A DNA stretch of 64,000 bases. It comes from Verrucomicrobiota bacterium (lineage in GTDB: Bacteria > Verrucomicrobiota > Verrucomicrobiia > Opitutales > Opitutaceae). The stretch lies in the NCBI GenBank assembly GCA_023446735.1, contig JAEXPQ010000027.1, positions 26,487 to 90,486 of the forward strand, given 5' to 3'. Below the pieces are notes generated by a model, which was given only the letters and a program-made list of their open reading frames with translations, was not told the DNA's origin and ran no database searches. Below are positions 1-9,468 of the stretch, one piece after another (the stretch's first letter is position 1; every line of letters begins with the position of its first letter). The position numbers and the translations under genes are program-made.

Positions 1-714
1 CTTGGTGTAGAACTTCGCGTTGAGGCCGCCGAATTTCTCCTTCGTCCACTCAGTGAGGCAGGGGCGCTCGTCGTTGATGAAGATGCCGCGGTACCGCACG
101 ACCGGCTCCCCCGAGGCGTGGCGGCCGGGCAGCACGTAGGCTTCGGCGCGCTTCTGCGGCGGCACATCCGCCCACCAGTACCAGGGCGACACTCCGAGTT
201 GCTCGGAGAGTTCGTAGATGCCGTAGATCGTACCGCGCTTGTCGCTGCCGGCGATCACCAGCGCCTGCTCCACGCCCGGCAACGGCTGCGTGACGCTCGT
301 GATGACGAAGCTCTCCCATTTCCCGCGCAGGTCGCTCGCGTCGAGCTTGCCGGTCGCGACGAGCGCATCGATCACCGCGCTCTTGCCGAGCGTGCCGACG
401 ATGACCATCGCGGGCCCAGCCGGGCGCTCGGCCGTCGCAACCGGCTTGCGGTCGGTGACGCGTTCGATGTCCGCCTGCAGGTCGCCCACGGCCCGGATCA
501 CGCCCGCCCATTCGGCGGCGTCGTACCAGAGCGGTGCGGCCTGGTCCTTCAACACGAGCGGGAAGGAGCCGGCCGGAGGCGTCGCCTCGACAACGATGGA
601 CTCCGGCAGGCCCAGGCTCGGTGCGGCCCGGCCCGCGATGGAGCCGAAGGCGATGGCGAGGCCGAGCGCCAAGAGGGAGCGGAACGAATCACGGTGCGTT
701 GGCATAGGGAACAT
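1..714 (-). CDS. GH115 alpha-glucuronidase, N-terminal part (runs off window)
   Basis: The frame is open from the left edge to an ATG at 714 (alternative ATG at 705, which gives a cleaner signal peptide), so about 238 N-terminal residues are visible and the C-terminus lies outside. A signal peptide (LLALGLAIAFGSIAGRA) is followed by the GH115 N-terminal region: GKWESFVIT, GSDKRGTIYGIYELSEQL, SPWYWWADVPPQKR and VVRYRGIFINDE. The same motifs occur in the complete GH115 gene at 11559-14510, so the two are paralogues. GH115 enzymes remove glucuronic or 4-O-methylglucuronic acid from xylan. It is the last gene of the minus-strand hydrolase cluster visible here, 23 bp after the GH43 gene. Exact substrate is inferred. 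Confidence 0.88.
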   Translation of the reverse strand, partial: MFPMPTHRDSFRSLLALGLAIAFGSIAGRAAPSLGLPESIVVEATPPAGSFPLVLKDQAAPLWYDAAEWAGVIRAVGDLQADIERVTDRKPVATAERPAGPAMVIVGTLGKSAVIDALVATGKLDASDLRGKWESFVITSVTQPLPGVEQALVIAGSDKRGTIYGIYELSEQLGVSPWYWWADVPPQKRAEAYVLPGRHASGEPVVRYRGIFINDERPCLTEWTKEKFGGLNAKFYTK

Positions 715-737
715 GAAGGGATCTCTGGCGGCGCGCC

Positions 738-1772
738 TCAGCGCGCTTGGTACGGACCGTCGGCCACGGGCTCGCCGAAGGCGGGGCGATTGTCTTCGGT
801 CCAATGCAGCACTTGGGCGCGGGTGTGGCGGTCGGGATTGGACAACGCCTCCCCCGGAATATCCCGGAAGCCGCGGGCATGGTAGACCACAATGTCGGTC
901 TGCCCGTCGGGCGTGGTCGTGAAGGAATTGTGACCCGGACCGAACTGGCGGTTGGCTTCGCTGGTGGCGAACACCGGCTCCGGCGATTTGGTCCACGACT
1001 TCGGGGCGAGCAGGTCGGCCTCGGCGGAGGCGGTGAGCAGGCCCATGCAGTAGTTCGCGTCGGTCGCGCTGGCCGAATAGGCGATGAACACCCTGCCGCG
1101 CCGCACGAGCACCGCGGGCGCCTCGTTCACCCAATAGACGCGCTGCTCCCACGGAAGCTCCGGCCGCGAGAGCAACGTGGGCTCGCCGACGATCGACGTC
1201 GGGCTCTCCATGCGCGCGAGGTAGATGTTGGTGCCCTGCCGCCCGGGCTCGAGCTGCGTCCACACGAGGTAGCGCACGCCGCGATGCGCGAACGTCGTGG
1301 AGTCGAGCGTGAACGTGTCCCATTTGGTCACGATCTTCCCCCGATCCTTCCATTCGCCGGCGAACGGATCGGCGGCGGCGTTCTCCAGCACGTAGAGCCG
1401 CACCGAGTGCCACGGGCCGGCGGCGTCGCCGCCCGAGAAATGGATGAACCAGCGTCCGTCGATCCGGTGCAGCTCGGGCGCCCAGACGACGCCGCTCATC
1501 GGGCCCGTCGCCGGTCGCCGCCATAGCGTCTTCGGCTCCGCGGTCGAGAGCCCCGCGAGCGTGGGCGCCCGCCGCAGCTCGATCCGGTCGTATTCCGGCA
1601 CCGTCGCGATCAGGTAGTAGAACCCGTCGCTGTGTCGGAGCACCTGCGGGTCGGCGCGCTGGAGCACGAGCGGATTCGTCCACCCCGCGGGCTCGTCGGC
1701 GGACAAGGAGGCTGCGCCACCGAGCAGCGCCGCGGCGAACAGAATGGAGAGGAATCGGTTGGTCGGGATCAT
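738..1772 (-). CDS. secreted GH43 family glycosidase, probable arabinofuranosidase
   Basis: The protein has 344 residues. The start at 1772 (MIPTNRFLSILFAAALLGG) gives a clear signal peptide; the longer open frame upstream is only a shadow of the GH2 gene. It shows the five-bladed propeller pattern of GH43: WTNPLVLQRADPQVL with the catalytic base Asp, TFTLDSTTF with the pKa-modulating Asp, and YWVNEAPAVL with the acid Glu. The C-terminal GPGHNSFTTTPDGQTDIVVYHAR segment is typical of exo-acting arabinosidases. The gene starts 17 bp after the GH2 stop, consistent with one operon. It would release arabinose from arabinan or arabinoxylan in the periplasm; xylosidase activity is the alternative. 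Confidence 0.88.
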   Translation of the reverse strand: MIPTNRFLSILFAAALLGGAASLSADEPAGWTNPLVLQRADPQVLRHSDGFYYLIATVPEYDRIELRRAPTLAGLSTAEPKTLWRRPATGPMSGVVWAPELHRIDGRWFIHFSGGDAAGPWHSVRLYVLENAAADPFAGEWKDRGKIVTKWDTFTLDSTTFAHRGVRYLVWTQLEPGRQGTNIYLARMESPTSIVGEPTLLSRPELPWEQRVYWVNEAPAVLVRRGRVFIAYSASATDANYCMGLLTASAEADLLAPKSWTKSPEPVFATSEANRQFGPGHNSFTTTPDGQTDIVVYHARGFRDIPGEALSNPDRHTRAQVLHWTEDNRPAFGEPVADGPYQAR

Positions 1773-1789
1773 CGCGGAGAGCGTTGCGG

Positions 1790-4372
1790 TCAGCGGTCGG
1801 CCAAGTTGCCCGCGGCTTCGATCTCGGCGAGCGCGGGCGCCGCGCCGGGCCAGCCGGTGAACGTGACGCGCAGGAAGCGACCGGTGGCCACCGGCGACTC
1901 GGCGGCGGTGGTCCGCTCCGCCTCGCCGCCGGGAATCTGCGTGCAGTCGGCGACGAGCTGCCAGCCCTGCACGCCGTCGACCGAGATCTCGATCCGGTAG
2001 CGCCAGTCGCCGGCGACCGGGAAGACGAGTTTCGCCTGCTTCACCTGCACGATGCGTTCGAGGTCGACCTGCAGCCACGGCGCGGCGTCGCCGGGCGCGG
2101 CCTGCCAGAAGGTCGCGGGCCGGCCGTCGTTGGCGAGCCGGCCGCTGTGGTCGGCCGCCTCGCTGCTGGCGCGCGTCGGGTTCTCGCGCCCGAACGTCTC
2201 CGCCCCGGCCAGTCCGAGCGCATCGGAGAGGCGGACATACGGCCGCGCCTCTACCGGCGGCGTGACTCCGGGGACAAACTTCGGCGCCCCGCGCGAGACG
2301 ATGCGTCGCGTCGCGTCGCGCAGGCCGGGCGAGGTGGCGCGGATCAGCGTCCGGCCGGCATGATAGGACCGGAACTCGATCGCCGCCTGGCCGTCGCGGA
2401 TCGGGATATCGGAATCGGCCGCGAAGACGATGCTCGGCCCGGTCGGGAACTCGCCCGGACCGGACTCGATGGCGAGCGTGACCGGGGGGCAGTTGCTCAG
2501 CGGCCTGCCCTCCTTGTCGACCACGGTAACGACGAGGTGGGCGTCGTCGGTGCCGTCGACGCTGGCCAGCGTCGTCTTGTCGGCCGCGAGGCGTAGCGCC
2601 GCGGGCGTGCCCTCGGCGGGCCAGGCAGGCGGCGGGAGGCTGCGGTACTCGTTGCGGTACCAATACCACTGGCGCTTGGGCAGGCGGAAATAGTCCACGA
2701 GGCCCATCGCCCCGAACATCCGGCCGGCGACGCTGCCGTGGTCGAACCCGCACCAGATCGCCTCGCCGCTGCGCCACGGCTGTCGCCACGAAGCGGGCAC
2801 GGCCGGATCGGCGCCGGGCGTGGTCGGCAGATCGCCCCAGCCCGGTTCGTACCGGCCGGGGCGGTCCGCGATCGTCGAGCCGTACTCGCTCACGATGCTC
2901 GGTACGCCGGGATCGGGGAAGAGTCGGGCGCCGTCGCCGTTGTATCCAGCCACATCGCCGAGCCTGTCGATCTCGCCGCGCTGGCTGCCGCCGATGACGG
3001 TCGGCCGCGTCGGGTCGAGCTCGTGGGCGTAGGCGACGAGCTCGCGCAGGAACGCGCGCACCTTCGGCAGCGCGGCGCGGTCGCTGAAGAACACCTCGTT
3101 GCCCATGCTCCAGCCGACGATGCTTGGGTGGTTGCGGTGGATGCGGATCATGTCGCGCAGGCTGGCGCGCACGCTCGCCTCGAAACCGGCTTCGTCGGCC
3201 GGGTCGCTCGGATACGCGCTGGAGGCCCACGGGCTCTTGAAGCCCGCGGTGCCCCAGAAGCAGTTCTCCGAGAGGAACAGCATCCCGGTCCGGTCGCAGG
3301 CCGCGGAGAACGCCGGCGCGTGCGGGTAGTGCGAGCCGCGGATGAAGTCGAAGCCGGCGTCCTTCATGAGCCGCACGTCGCGCGCGAAGCCGGCGCTCGT
3401 GACCGCGTCGCCCCAGCCGGCGTGGTCCTGGTGGACGTTGGCGCCCTTGAAGTAGCGGTGCGCGCCGTTGAGGAAGAAGCCGCGGTCGGCGGTGAACTCG
3501 AACCAGCGGAAGCCCAACGGCGACACGCAGTCGTCGACCGGACGGCCGGCGTCGAGCACGGTGGTGCGCACCGCGTAGAGGTCCGGGTGCTCGGGCGACC
3601 AGAGGCGCGGCCGGTTGATCGGGCCGCTCGTTTGGTCGAACTGCGCCGTTTGCCCGGCGGCGATCGTCCGCGCCGCGCGCAGCGTCGCCACCACGCGGCC
3701 GGCGGGATCGACGATCTCGGTGCGCAGCTCGCAGCGCTTGGCCTCGGCGGCGGCGTTCACGACCTCAGTCTTCACGTTCACCGTGCCCGCCGCGGCCGAG
3801 ACCGACGGCGTGGTGACCCACGTGCCGTACCAGGCCACGTGGAGCGGCGCCTTGGCGATGAGCCGGACGTTGCGGTAGAGCCCGCCGTTGAAGACGTGCT
3901 CGCCGGCGCGCGGGGCGAGCCGCGGGTTCCAGCGGTTGTTCAGCCGCACCGCGACCAGATTGGCGCCGGGGCGGACGGCTTCGGTGATCTCGATCTCGAA
4001 TCCGGTGTAGCCGCCCTGGTGCGCGCCGACGCGGCGACCGTTCACGAAGATCTCGGCGTCCTGGAACGCGCCCTCGAACTCGAGGAAGAGCCGCCGGCCA
4101 CGCCACCGCGCCGGCACGTCGAACGACTTCCGGTACCAGCCGTCGCCGACGTAGAACGCGCTGCCCGCGGCGAAGTACGGCAGGCTGAACGTGTGCGGCA
4201 GGCCCACGCGCGACCATGCCGCATCGTCGAAGCCGGCGGACTCCGCGCCCGGATGGTCGCCGAGCCGGAAGAGCCAATCGCGGTTGAAGTTGATCGTCTC
4301 GCGCAGCGGCGCGGCGGCGAAGCCGGCAACGGCCGCGACAACAACGGCGAGTGAGGTCAGCCAACGGCGCAT
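1790..4372 (-). CDS. secreted GH2 beta-galactosidase-type glycosidase with C-terminal F5/8 domain
   Basis: The protein has 860 residues and a signal peptide (MRRWLTSLAVVVAAVAGFAAA). The GH2 sugar-binding jelly roll (NFNRDWLFRLGD, VGLPHTFSLPY, GWYRKSFDVPARWRGRRLFLEFEGAF, FVNGRRVGAHQGGYTGFEIEIT) is followed by the immunoglobulin-like domain and the TIM barrel with IRGSHYPHAP, the acid/base motif SMGNEVFF and the nucleophile region IVSEYGS. The last roughly 130 residues (ENPTRASSEAADHSGRLANDG, PWLQVDLERIV, GRFLRVTFTGW) look like a discoidin-type carbohydrate-binding domain. The activity could be beta-galactosidase, or another GH2 specificity such as beta-glucuronidase. It lies between the GH51 and GH43 genes on the same strand with gaps of 17-24 bp. 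Confidence 0.88.
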   Translation of the reverse strand: MRRWLTSLAVVVAAVAGFAAAPLRETINFNRDWLFRLGDHPGAESAGFDDAAWSRVGLPHTFSLPYFAAGSAFYVGDGWYRKSFDVPARWRGRRLFLEFEGAFQDAEIFVNGRRVGAHQGGYTGFEIEITEAVRPGANLVAVRLNNRWNPRLAPRAGEHVFNGGLYRNVRLIAKAPLHVAWYGTWVTTPSVSAAAGTVNVKTEVVNAAAEAKRCELRTEIVDPAGRVVATLRAARTIAAGQTAQFDQTSGPINRPRLWSPEHPDLYAVRTTVLDAGRPVDDCVSPLGFRWFEFTADRGFFLNGAHRYFKGANVHQDHAGWGDAVTSAGFARDVRLMKDAGFDFIRGSHYPHAPAFSAACDRTGMLFLSENCFWGTAGFKSPWASSAYPSDPADEAGFEASVRASLRDMIRIHRNHPSIVGWSMGNEVFFSDRAALPKVRAFLRELVAYAHELDPTRPTVIGGSQRGEIDRLGDVAGYNGDGARLFPDPGVPSIVSEYGSTIADRPGRYEPGWGDLPTTPGADPAVPASWRQPWRSGEAIWCGFDHGSVAGRMFGAMGLVDYFRLPKRQWYWYRNEYRSLPPPAWPAEGTPAALRLAADKTTLASVDGTDDAHLVVTVVDKEGRPLSNCPPVTLAIESGPGEFPTGPSIVFAADSDIPIRDGQAAIEFRSYHAGRTLIRATSPGLRDATRRIVSRGAPKFVPGVTPPVEARPYVRLSDALGLAGAETFGRENPTRASSEAADHSGRLANDGRPATFWQAAPGDAAPWLQVDLERIVQVKQAKLVFPVAGDWRYRIEISVDGVQGWQLVADCTQIPGGEAERTTAAESPVATGRFLRVTFTGWPGAAPALAEIEAAGNLADR

Positions 4373-4396
4373 GGCAGTCGATCGCGAGGAGCGAGA

Positions 4397-6928
4397 CTAT
4401 CGCTTCGCCGGGAAACGCAGCAGCGTGACGGAGTGGCCCGGGAACGTGCGCGTGAACGACGCGGCGGCATCGGCGAGCGGCTCCTCCTTCGGCGCGACCT
4501 TCGTCGGCTCGGCGAGCGAGTTCACGTCGGAAGGTTCGCCGGTGATGACGAACAGCCTGCCGGGGCCGACCTGCTTCGCGCCCTTGAGATTGATCCGCGC
4601 CTCGAGCGGCGTCGCCGCGGTGTTGACGACCTTCACGATCACCTCGCCGCTGGCGTCGAGGTACGACGCGGAGGCGAAGGCCGCCGGCAACGGCTGGTAC
4701 TGGCCGTCGGTCGCCTCCATCACGAGCTTGCCGTCGACGAAGCCGCAGGCGTGGTGGCCGTCGACCTCGAGTCGGAGGTCGTACCAACGACCGGTCTCGA
4801 CCGTGAACGGCACGCTCGGGCCATAGGGTTCGCGCCCGCCATTCTCGGAGAACTCGCAACGCGAGACAGTGTTGCCCCAGCCGCCGAGATTCCACCAGCG
4901 GTAGTTGTCGCCGTCGACCGAATGCCAGAGGACGATGAAGCCCTCGGCGCCGCCGAGCTTGCGCGCGCGAAGTGTCACGGTGTAGCTCGCCCAGCCCGGG
5001 TCACCCGCGAGCGCCCAGGTCTGCGGGCTGTTGCCGACCGGCCGAAGCACGCCGCCCTCGGCGGACCACTTGCCGTTCGGGAACCGCCATTTTGCGGCGT
5101 CCTCGACCAGATTGGCCGAAGAGAGCTTCGTGCCGTCCTTCGCGGTGACGACGATGTCGGTGTACTCGACGCGGGTCCCGTACGAGCCCACGCCGGTGAG
5201 GCCGTGCGGATTCGCCTCCACGGGCTTCGCCACCTGCGGCACGTCGAGAGTCGCGGGCAGGACGACGTCGCCGCGGTTCCGCCCGAACAGCGCGAGCACA
5301 TGGTAGCTCGGTGAGCCGAAGGAGCGGAGCGCATCATAGCCGATGAGGTTGGTGGCCCACTGCCAGCCACGCGGGTGCCCCTTCGCCGGGTCCTCGGGGT
5401 TCACGTTGGCGAAGATCGGCGCATAGCACTGCATGACGACGTCGTCGGAGTTGCGCTCGAGGCCCATGACGAAGACGGCGTCGGCCAGCGCCGACATGTG
5501 GTTCGGGGTCGGCGAGCCGCCCTGCGTGGCCCATTCGCCCATGAAGACCTTCACGCCGTCGGTCTTGCGGCCCTCGGGGTGGTCGGAGCCGACGTCGTAG
5601 CGCGTCCCCTGGCGCAGCATTGACGAGGCGCTGGCGTAGAGGTGGTCGTCGACGAGGTCGGGCTTGACGCTCTTGACCGGCATGGTGGCGATGATCTTGA
5701 GCTGCGGATACTTCTTGCGGATCGCCTCCGCCATCTGGGCGAAACGGCCCTCGTAGCTGCCGGAGCGGTCGAAGAAGTCCTCGTTGCCGATCTCGACGTA
5801 CGTCAGTTTGAACGGCTCGGGGAAGCCATCGGCGGCGCGGCGTTTGCCCCACTCGCTGTCGGCCGGGCCCATCACGTACTCGATCTGCTCGAGCGCCTCC
5901 TGCGTGTAGAGGTCCAGCTCCGGGCTGCCGGCGGCGACATAGTCACCGTTGAGCGTGTAGCCGGCGAAGAGCGCGAGCACCGGCTCGGCGCCGAGCTGCT
6001 TGCACCAGAGGAGGTACTCCGGCAGGCCGAAGCCGTCGCTGCTGCGGTAGCCCCAGCAACCGGCGTGGCCCGGCCGCCGGTCGGCCCGCCCGATCATCTT
6101 CTTCCACGCGAAACGATCGGCGAAACGGTTGCCCTCGACGTAGTTTCCGCCGGGCAGGCGGATAAACGCCGGACGCATCGCGGCCATCAGCTCCATGAGA
6201 TCGGGACGCAGGCCGTTGGAGGCGTTCTGGTACGTCGGCGGAAAGAGCGAGACGAAGCTGAAGTCGACGCTCCCCTGACCGCTCGCAGATAGAACGAAGC
6301 GCGCGGCGGCGGTCGACGGTGCATCAGCGGGCGTGACGAGAGTGAGCGTGTATTTCTTCCAGACGCCGGTGAGCGGCGCGGTCGCGGCCTGCGCGACGGT
6401 TTTCGCATCGGCTTCGGTCTGCAGTGAGACCGTGACCGGACCGGCGAACCCGTCGACCGCGCGGGCGTAGAACGTCGCGGTGTACTTGGTCGCCGGTTTC
6501 ACCGGGATGCCCCAGTAGCCGTCGTTGGCGATGCCGCCGGTGCCGCCGGCGAGCGTGAGGCGCAGGTTGATCGGCAGCGCGGCGTCGACAGGCGAGAGGT
6601 CGTTCGTGGCCGCGCGGGCGTCGCCGACCACCGACCAGTGCGCCGGGAGGCCGCCGAGCGGCGGTTTCGGATCGCGGGCGGTGTGGCCGGCCGGCGGGTC
6701 CTGGAAGGTGCGGTTGCGCACGAGCTCGGCGTAGAGGCCGCCGTCGTAGCTGTAGTTGATCTCCTCGGTCATCAGGCCGTAGAAGCTCGCCGGGATGGCG
6801 TGCCCCGGGTGGGCGAGATCGATGTCGAGCGTGGCCGGCGTGGCCCGGCCGCTGCTGGCGGCGGCCGCGGCGATGCCAGCGGCGCAGACCATTGCAGAAA
6901 TTGAAGGAAGGAGGTTTGGGCTTCGCAT
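4397..6928 (-). CDS. secreted GH51-type alpha-L-arabinofuranosidase
   Basis: The protein has 843 residues with an N-terminal signal peptide. An N-terminal carbohydrate-binding-like region (IPASFYGLMTEEINYSYDGGLYAELVRNRTF) precedes the TIM barrel: AFIRLPGGNYVEGN, the acid/base motif TYVEIGNEDFF and the nucleophile motif VFMGEWATQGG. A further lectin-like beta-sandwich (about residues 600-740) precedes the usual C-terminal sandwich ending GHSVTLLRFPAK. It is longer than the paralogue at 9469-11484 (671 aa) because of this inserted domain. It should remove terminal arabinose from arabinoxylan or arabinan. The GH2 gene follows after 24 bp. Two GH51 genes in one locus imply complementary side-chain specificities. 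Confidence 0.9.
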   Translation of the reverse strand: MRSPNLLPSISAMVCAAGIAAAAASSGRATPATLDIDLAHPGHAIPASFYGLMTEEINYSYDGGLYAELVRNRTFQDPPAGHTARDPKPPLGGLPAHWSVVGDARAATNDLSPVDAALPINLRLTLAGGTGGIANDGYWGIPVKPATKYTATFYARAVDGFAGPVTVSLQTEADAKTVAQAATAPLTGVWKKYTLTLVTPADAPSTAAARFVLSASGQGSVDFSFVSLFPPTYQNASNGLRPDLMELMAAMRPAFIRLPGGNYVEGNRFADRFAWKKMIGRADRRPGHAGCWGYRSSDGFGLPEYLLWCKQLGAEPVLALFAGYTLNGDYVAAGSPELDLYTQEALEQIEYVMGPADSEWGKRRAADGFPEPFKLTYVEIGNEDFFDRSGSYEGRFAQMAEAIRKKYPQLKIIATMPVKSVKPDLVDDHLYASASSMLRQGTRYDVGSDHPEGRKTDGVKVFMGEWATQGGSPTPNHMSALADAVFVMGLERNSDDVVMQCYAPIFANVNPEDPAKGHPRGWQWATNLIGYDALRSFGSPSYHVLALFGRNRGDVVLPATLDVPQVAKPVEANPHGLTGVGSYGTRVEYTDIVVTAKDGTKLSSANLVEDAAKWRFPNGKWSAEGGVLRPVGNSPQTWALAGDPGWASYTVTLRARKLGGAEGFIVLWHSVDGDNYRWWNLGGWGNTVSRCEFSENGGREPYGPSVPFTVETGRWYDLRLEVDGHHACGFVDGKLVMEATDGQYQPLPAAFASASYLDASGEVIVKVVNTAATPLEARINLKGAKQVGPGRLFVITGEPSDVNSLAEPTKVAPKEEPLADAAASFTRTFPGHSVTLLRFPAKR

Positions 6929-6999
6929 GTTTGAAATTCGGGTGACGGACTATTTCGAATCGGGCGTCTCACGGACGCCGTGCCGCTGAGGGCGCGGAT

Positions 7000-7320
7000 C
7001 TAGCGGCGCACGCCGATCGTGAAGATGCCGGCGATGGGGTTCGGCAGGGCATCGGGGACTTCGATCTCGAGCGTCTCGGCAGCTTGCGTCCACCGCATCG
7101 GCCGGGTGCCGCCGAGCAACTCGACCGAGGAGATCGGCGCGGCGGCGGCCAGCATCCGCGCGGAGCGACGGGAGCGGCAACGCCAACGCGAGAGCGCCGG
7201 CGAGGATGCGGGAAACGACCAATCGCCCAACTGCGTGGATGCGGTGAGCCGCACCTCGTTGCCCGCGGTACCGGAGATGTTGGTCCATGATCGAGGTCAT
7301 ACAGATGACACGAAGCGGTT
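7000..7320 (-). pseudogene. remnant resembling a GH29 alpha-L-fucosidase (signal peptide and C-terminus only)
   Basis: No intact gene fits the gap between the GH51 and GH43 genes. In one minus-strand frame the segment ends with SVELLGGTRPMRW, then LEIEVPDALPNPIAGIFTIGVRR and a stop, which resembles the C-terminal beta-sandwich of GH29 alpha-L-fucosidases. In a second frame, just upstream, VVSRILAGALALALPLPSLRADA looks like a signal peptide. The catalytic domain is absent. I infer an internal deletion with a frameshift that joined the two ends of a former gene. A small intact secreted protein cannot be excluded, but the basic low-complexity middle argues against it. Confidence 0.42.
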
Positions 7321-9431
7321 CATCCACCGGAAGCCTCGGTCCATGAGAAGCTCGCGCCGTTCTTGCGGTCGGTGGCGATGCCGCGGGCGCTGGTCGACAT
7401 GAGCCCGTTGGCCCAGGTCTCGACCGTCACGTAGCGATGCGTGAGCAACGAGAGCAGCAGGACATCGCCGGTCTCGGTCTGCGTCCACTGGAAGGTCGCG
7501 GCGGCGCCGGCATCGGTCTTGAGCAGCCGCACGTCGCCGGCCTCGCCCTGACCGGTGACGGTGACGAAGCCGGAGCCGTCCTCCGCCTGGAGTGCCACGC
7601 GTCCCCGCCCGCGATCGAGGATGCGGAAACGGTCCGTGCCGAGCGCGTGCATCGGCGCGCGCGCCGAGCGCAGGAGGCCGTTCCAGACGTGGAGCGTCTG
7701 GCCGGTCGTCAACGAGGAGAACGTGACGGTCTTGCCGAGCGGGATCGGGCGGCCCCGGCCGTTGGCGCGCGGCTCGTCGACGACGAAGTTGTCGAAGTCG
7801 GCGTAGCCGCCGTCGGTCCCGGCGGCGTTGAAGTTGAAGAGCGCGAAGCGCACGCCTTGGAACGTCTTCAGCTGGTAGGGCATGAACAGCGTCTCGCCGA
7901 ACGGCTGGAACGTCGCGCCGTCGAGGCTGTAGGCGAACGTGCCCTCATCGACGTCGAAGACGCAGCGCGCCCGCAGCCAGAGCCGCGTGGCGGTGAGCGG
8001 AAGGGATTTGGTCGCGCCCGCCGTCTGGTCGAACCAGACGAGCTCCGCGCCCGCGTCGCCGCGGCGCACGCCGATCCAGGCGTAGGGCAGGTTGAGCAGG
8101 GCGAGGCCGGCGGTGTCGCCGGGCTTCAGGCCGGCGAGGTCGAGCGCGACGGTGGCGGAGGACTCGGGGCCGACGGCGCGCTGCGTGAGCGTGTTGCGCG
8201 CGGTCCAGAAATCCTTCGCGGCGCCGGCGTGGAGGCGGAGCACGCCGGGCTTCTCGGCGAGGGACCAGCGCGCGGCGTCGGGCAGGTGGTTCCATTGCCA
8301 GACCGGCTTGAGCCGGGGGCCGGAGAAGTCGTCGCTACGCTCGAAGACCGCCCGCGGGGCGGAGGGGAAGCCGGTGTCGGGTTTGATCCAGGTCAGCGGC
8401 GTGCGGGTGAGGTTGCCGGGCAGGCCGAAGAGCGGCCAGCCGTCGCGCCAGGTGACGGGCGAGAGGCAGGTGAGGCGGCCCACGGAGTTGTGGTCCATCA
8501 TCGAGAAGCCCCACCACTCGCCGGACTGCGTCCGGACGATGCCGCCCTGGTGCAGCGGCAGGCCGGCGATGGCGTCGCGCTGGGGCGCGATGAGCTTGAT
8601 GCCCGGTTTGCGCCCGAGGCCTTCCAGGCGCCAGCCGGTGCCGAGGCCGAAGCTCTCGCCAGCGCTGGTCGTCACCACCTCGTAGGGGCCCTCCGGGCGA
8701 TCGGCGCGCGCGACGACCTGGTAGCACATCGGGTCGTAGTTGGTGCTGAAAATGTAGTAGCGGCCGTCGATCTTGTAGAAGTGCGAGCCTTCTCCCATCC
8801 CGCTGCCGGCGGGGATGAGCACGCGCTTGGACTCGGGGAGGATGTCGCTCTGGTCGGGCTTGAGCTCGGCGAACAGCACCTCGTTGTAGCTCCAGACGAC
8901 GTAGATCCGGCCGTCGTCGTCGAAGAGCACGGAGAGGTCGTGCAGCGAGCTGCCCAGCTCGGTGTGCGTCCACGGGCCGGCCGGATCGGTGGCGCGGAAG
9001 AGCTGGGTTTTGCGGCCGTTGACGTTCGAGAAGATGTAGTAGGTGCCGTCGTGGTAGCGCAGGCACGGTGCCCAGATCCCGCGGCCGTAGATCTCGCCCC
9101 CTTGCAGCCGATACTCCGGTCCGAAGTCGAGCTGCGGCGCCGCGTAGGACAACAGCTCCCAGTTGACCAGATCGCGCGAGTGCAGGACCGGGAGCCCCGG
9201 CATCGCGTGCATCGTGGTGCCGGTGAGATAATAGTCGTCGCCGACGCGGATCAGGTCCGGGTCGGAAAACTCGTCGTAGAAGAGCGGGTTGGTGAAGGTG
9301 CCGTTGCCGTTGTCGGCCATCCAGGTTGCGCGGTTCTCCGCTGCCGGCGCCACCGGGGCGCCGGCAGCGAAGTTCTCGGCGACAACCGCAGCGGCAAACA
9401 CCGCGACAGGCAGGCAGGATCCGAGTGTCAT
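7320..9431 (-). CDS. secreted GH43 beta-xylosidase/arabinofuranosidase with C-terminal beta-sandwich
   Basis: The protein has 703 residues from the ATG at 9431 (MTLGSCLPVAVFAAAVV, a signal peptide); the longer frame reaching 9599 only overlaps the preceding GH51 coding sequence. GH43 motifs are NPLFYDEFSDPDLIRVGDDYYLTGTTM (catalytic base Asp), GIWAPCLRYHDGTYYIF, SSLHDLSVLFDDDGRIYVVW (second Asp) and GMGEGSHFYKIDGRYYIF (acid Glu). After the propeller, roughly residues 330-540 form the extra beta-sandwich common in GH43 xylosidases, and the last 150 or so residues resemble a ricin-like or Fascin-like beta-trefoil (VALQAEDGSGFVTV, LLTHRYVTVE). It acts on xylo- or arabino-oligosaccharides. The preceding GH51 gene ends 37 bp upstream. 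Confidence 0.88.
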   Translation of the reverse strand: MTLGSCLPVAVFAAAVVAENFAAGAPVAPAAENRATWMADNGNGTFTNPLFYDEFSDPDLIRVGDDYYLTGTTMHAMPGLPVLHSRDLVNWELLSYAAPQLDFGPEYRLQGGEIYGRGIWAPCLRYHDGTYYIFSNVNGRKTQLFRATDPAGPWTHTELGSSLHDLSVLFDDDGRIYVVWSYNEVLFAELKPDQSDILPESKRVLIPAGSGMGEGSHFYKIDGRYYIFSTNYDPMCYQVVARADRPEGPYEVVTTSAGESFGLGTGWRLEGLGRKPGIKLIAPQRDAIAGLPLHQGGIVRTQSGEWWGFSMMDHNSVGRLTCLSPVTWRDGWPLFGLPGNLTRTPLTWIKPDTGFPSAPRAVFERSDDFSGPRLKPVWQWNHLPDAARWSLAEKPGVLRLHAGAAKDFWTARNTLTQRAVGPESSATVALDLAGLKPGDTAGLALLNLPYAWIGVRRGDAGAELVWFDQTAGATKSLPLTATRLWLRARCVFDVDEGTFAYSLDGATFQPFGETLFMPYQLKTFQGVRFALFNFNAAGTDGGYADFDNFVVDEPRANGRGRPIPLGKTVTFSSLTTGQTLHVWNGLLRSARAPMHALGTDRFRILDRGRGRVALQAEDGSGFVTVTGQGEAGDVRLLKTDAGAAATFQWTQTETGDVLLLSLLTHRYVTVETWANGLMSTSARGIATDRKNGASFSWTEASGG

Positions 9432-9468
9432 GACTTTCGATGCATTGGGGATGTGACTGAAAGAATGC

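Noticed and set aside
1773..3230. N-terminal extension of the GH43 frame at 738
   Set aside because: It lies inside the GH2 gene on the same strand, in another frame, and is Arg-rich noise. The signal peptide at 1772 marks the true start.
2738..4354. Long plus-strand open frame opposite the GH2 gene
   Set aside because: It is the antisense shadow of a high-GC gene, with Val/Ala/Arg/Glu-rich low-complexity translation.
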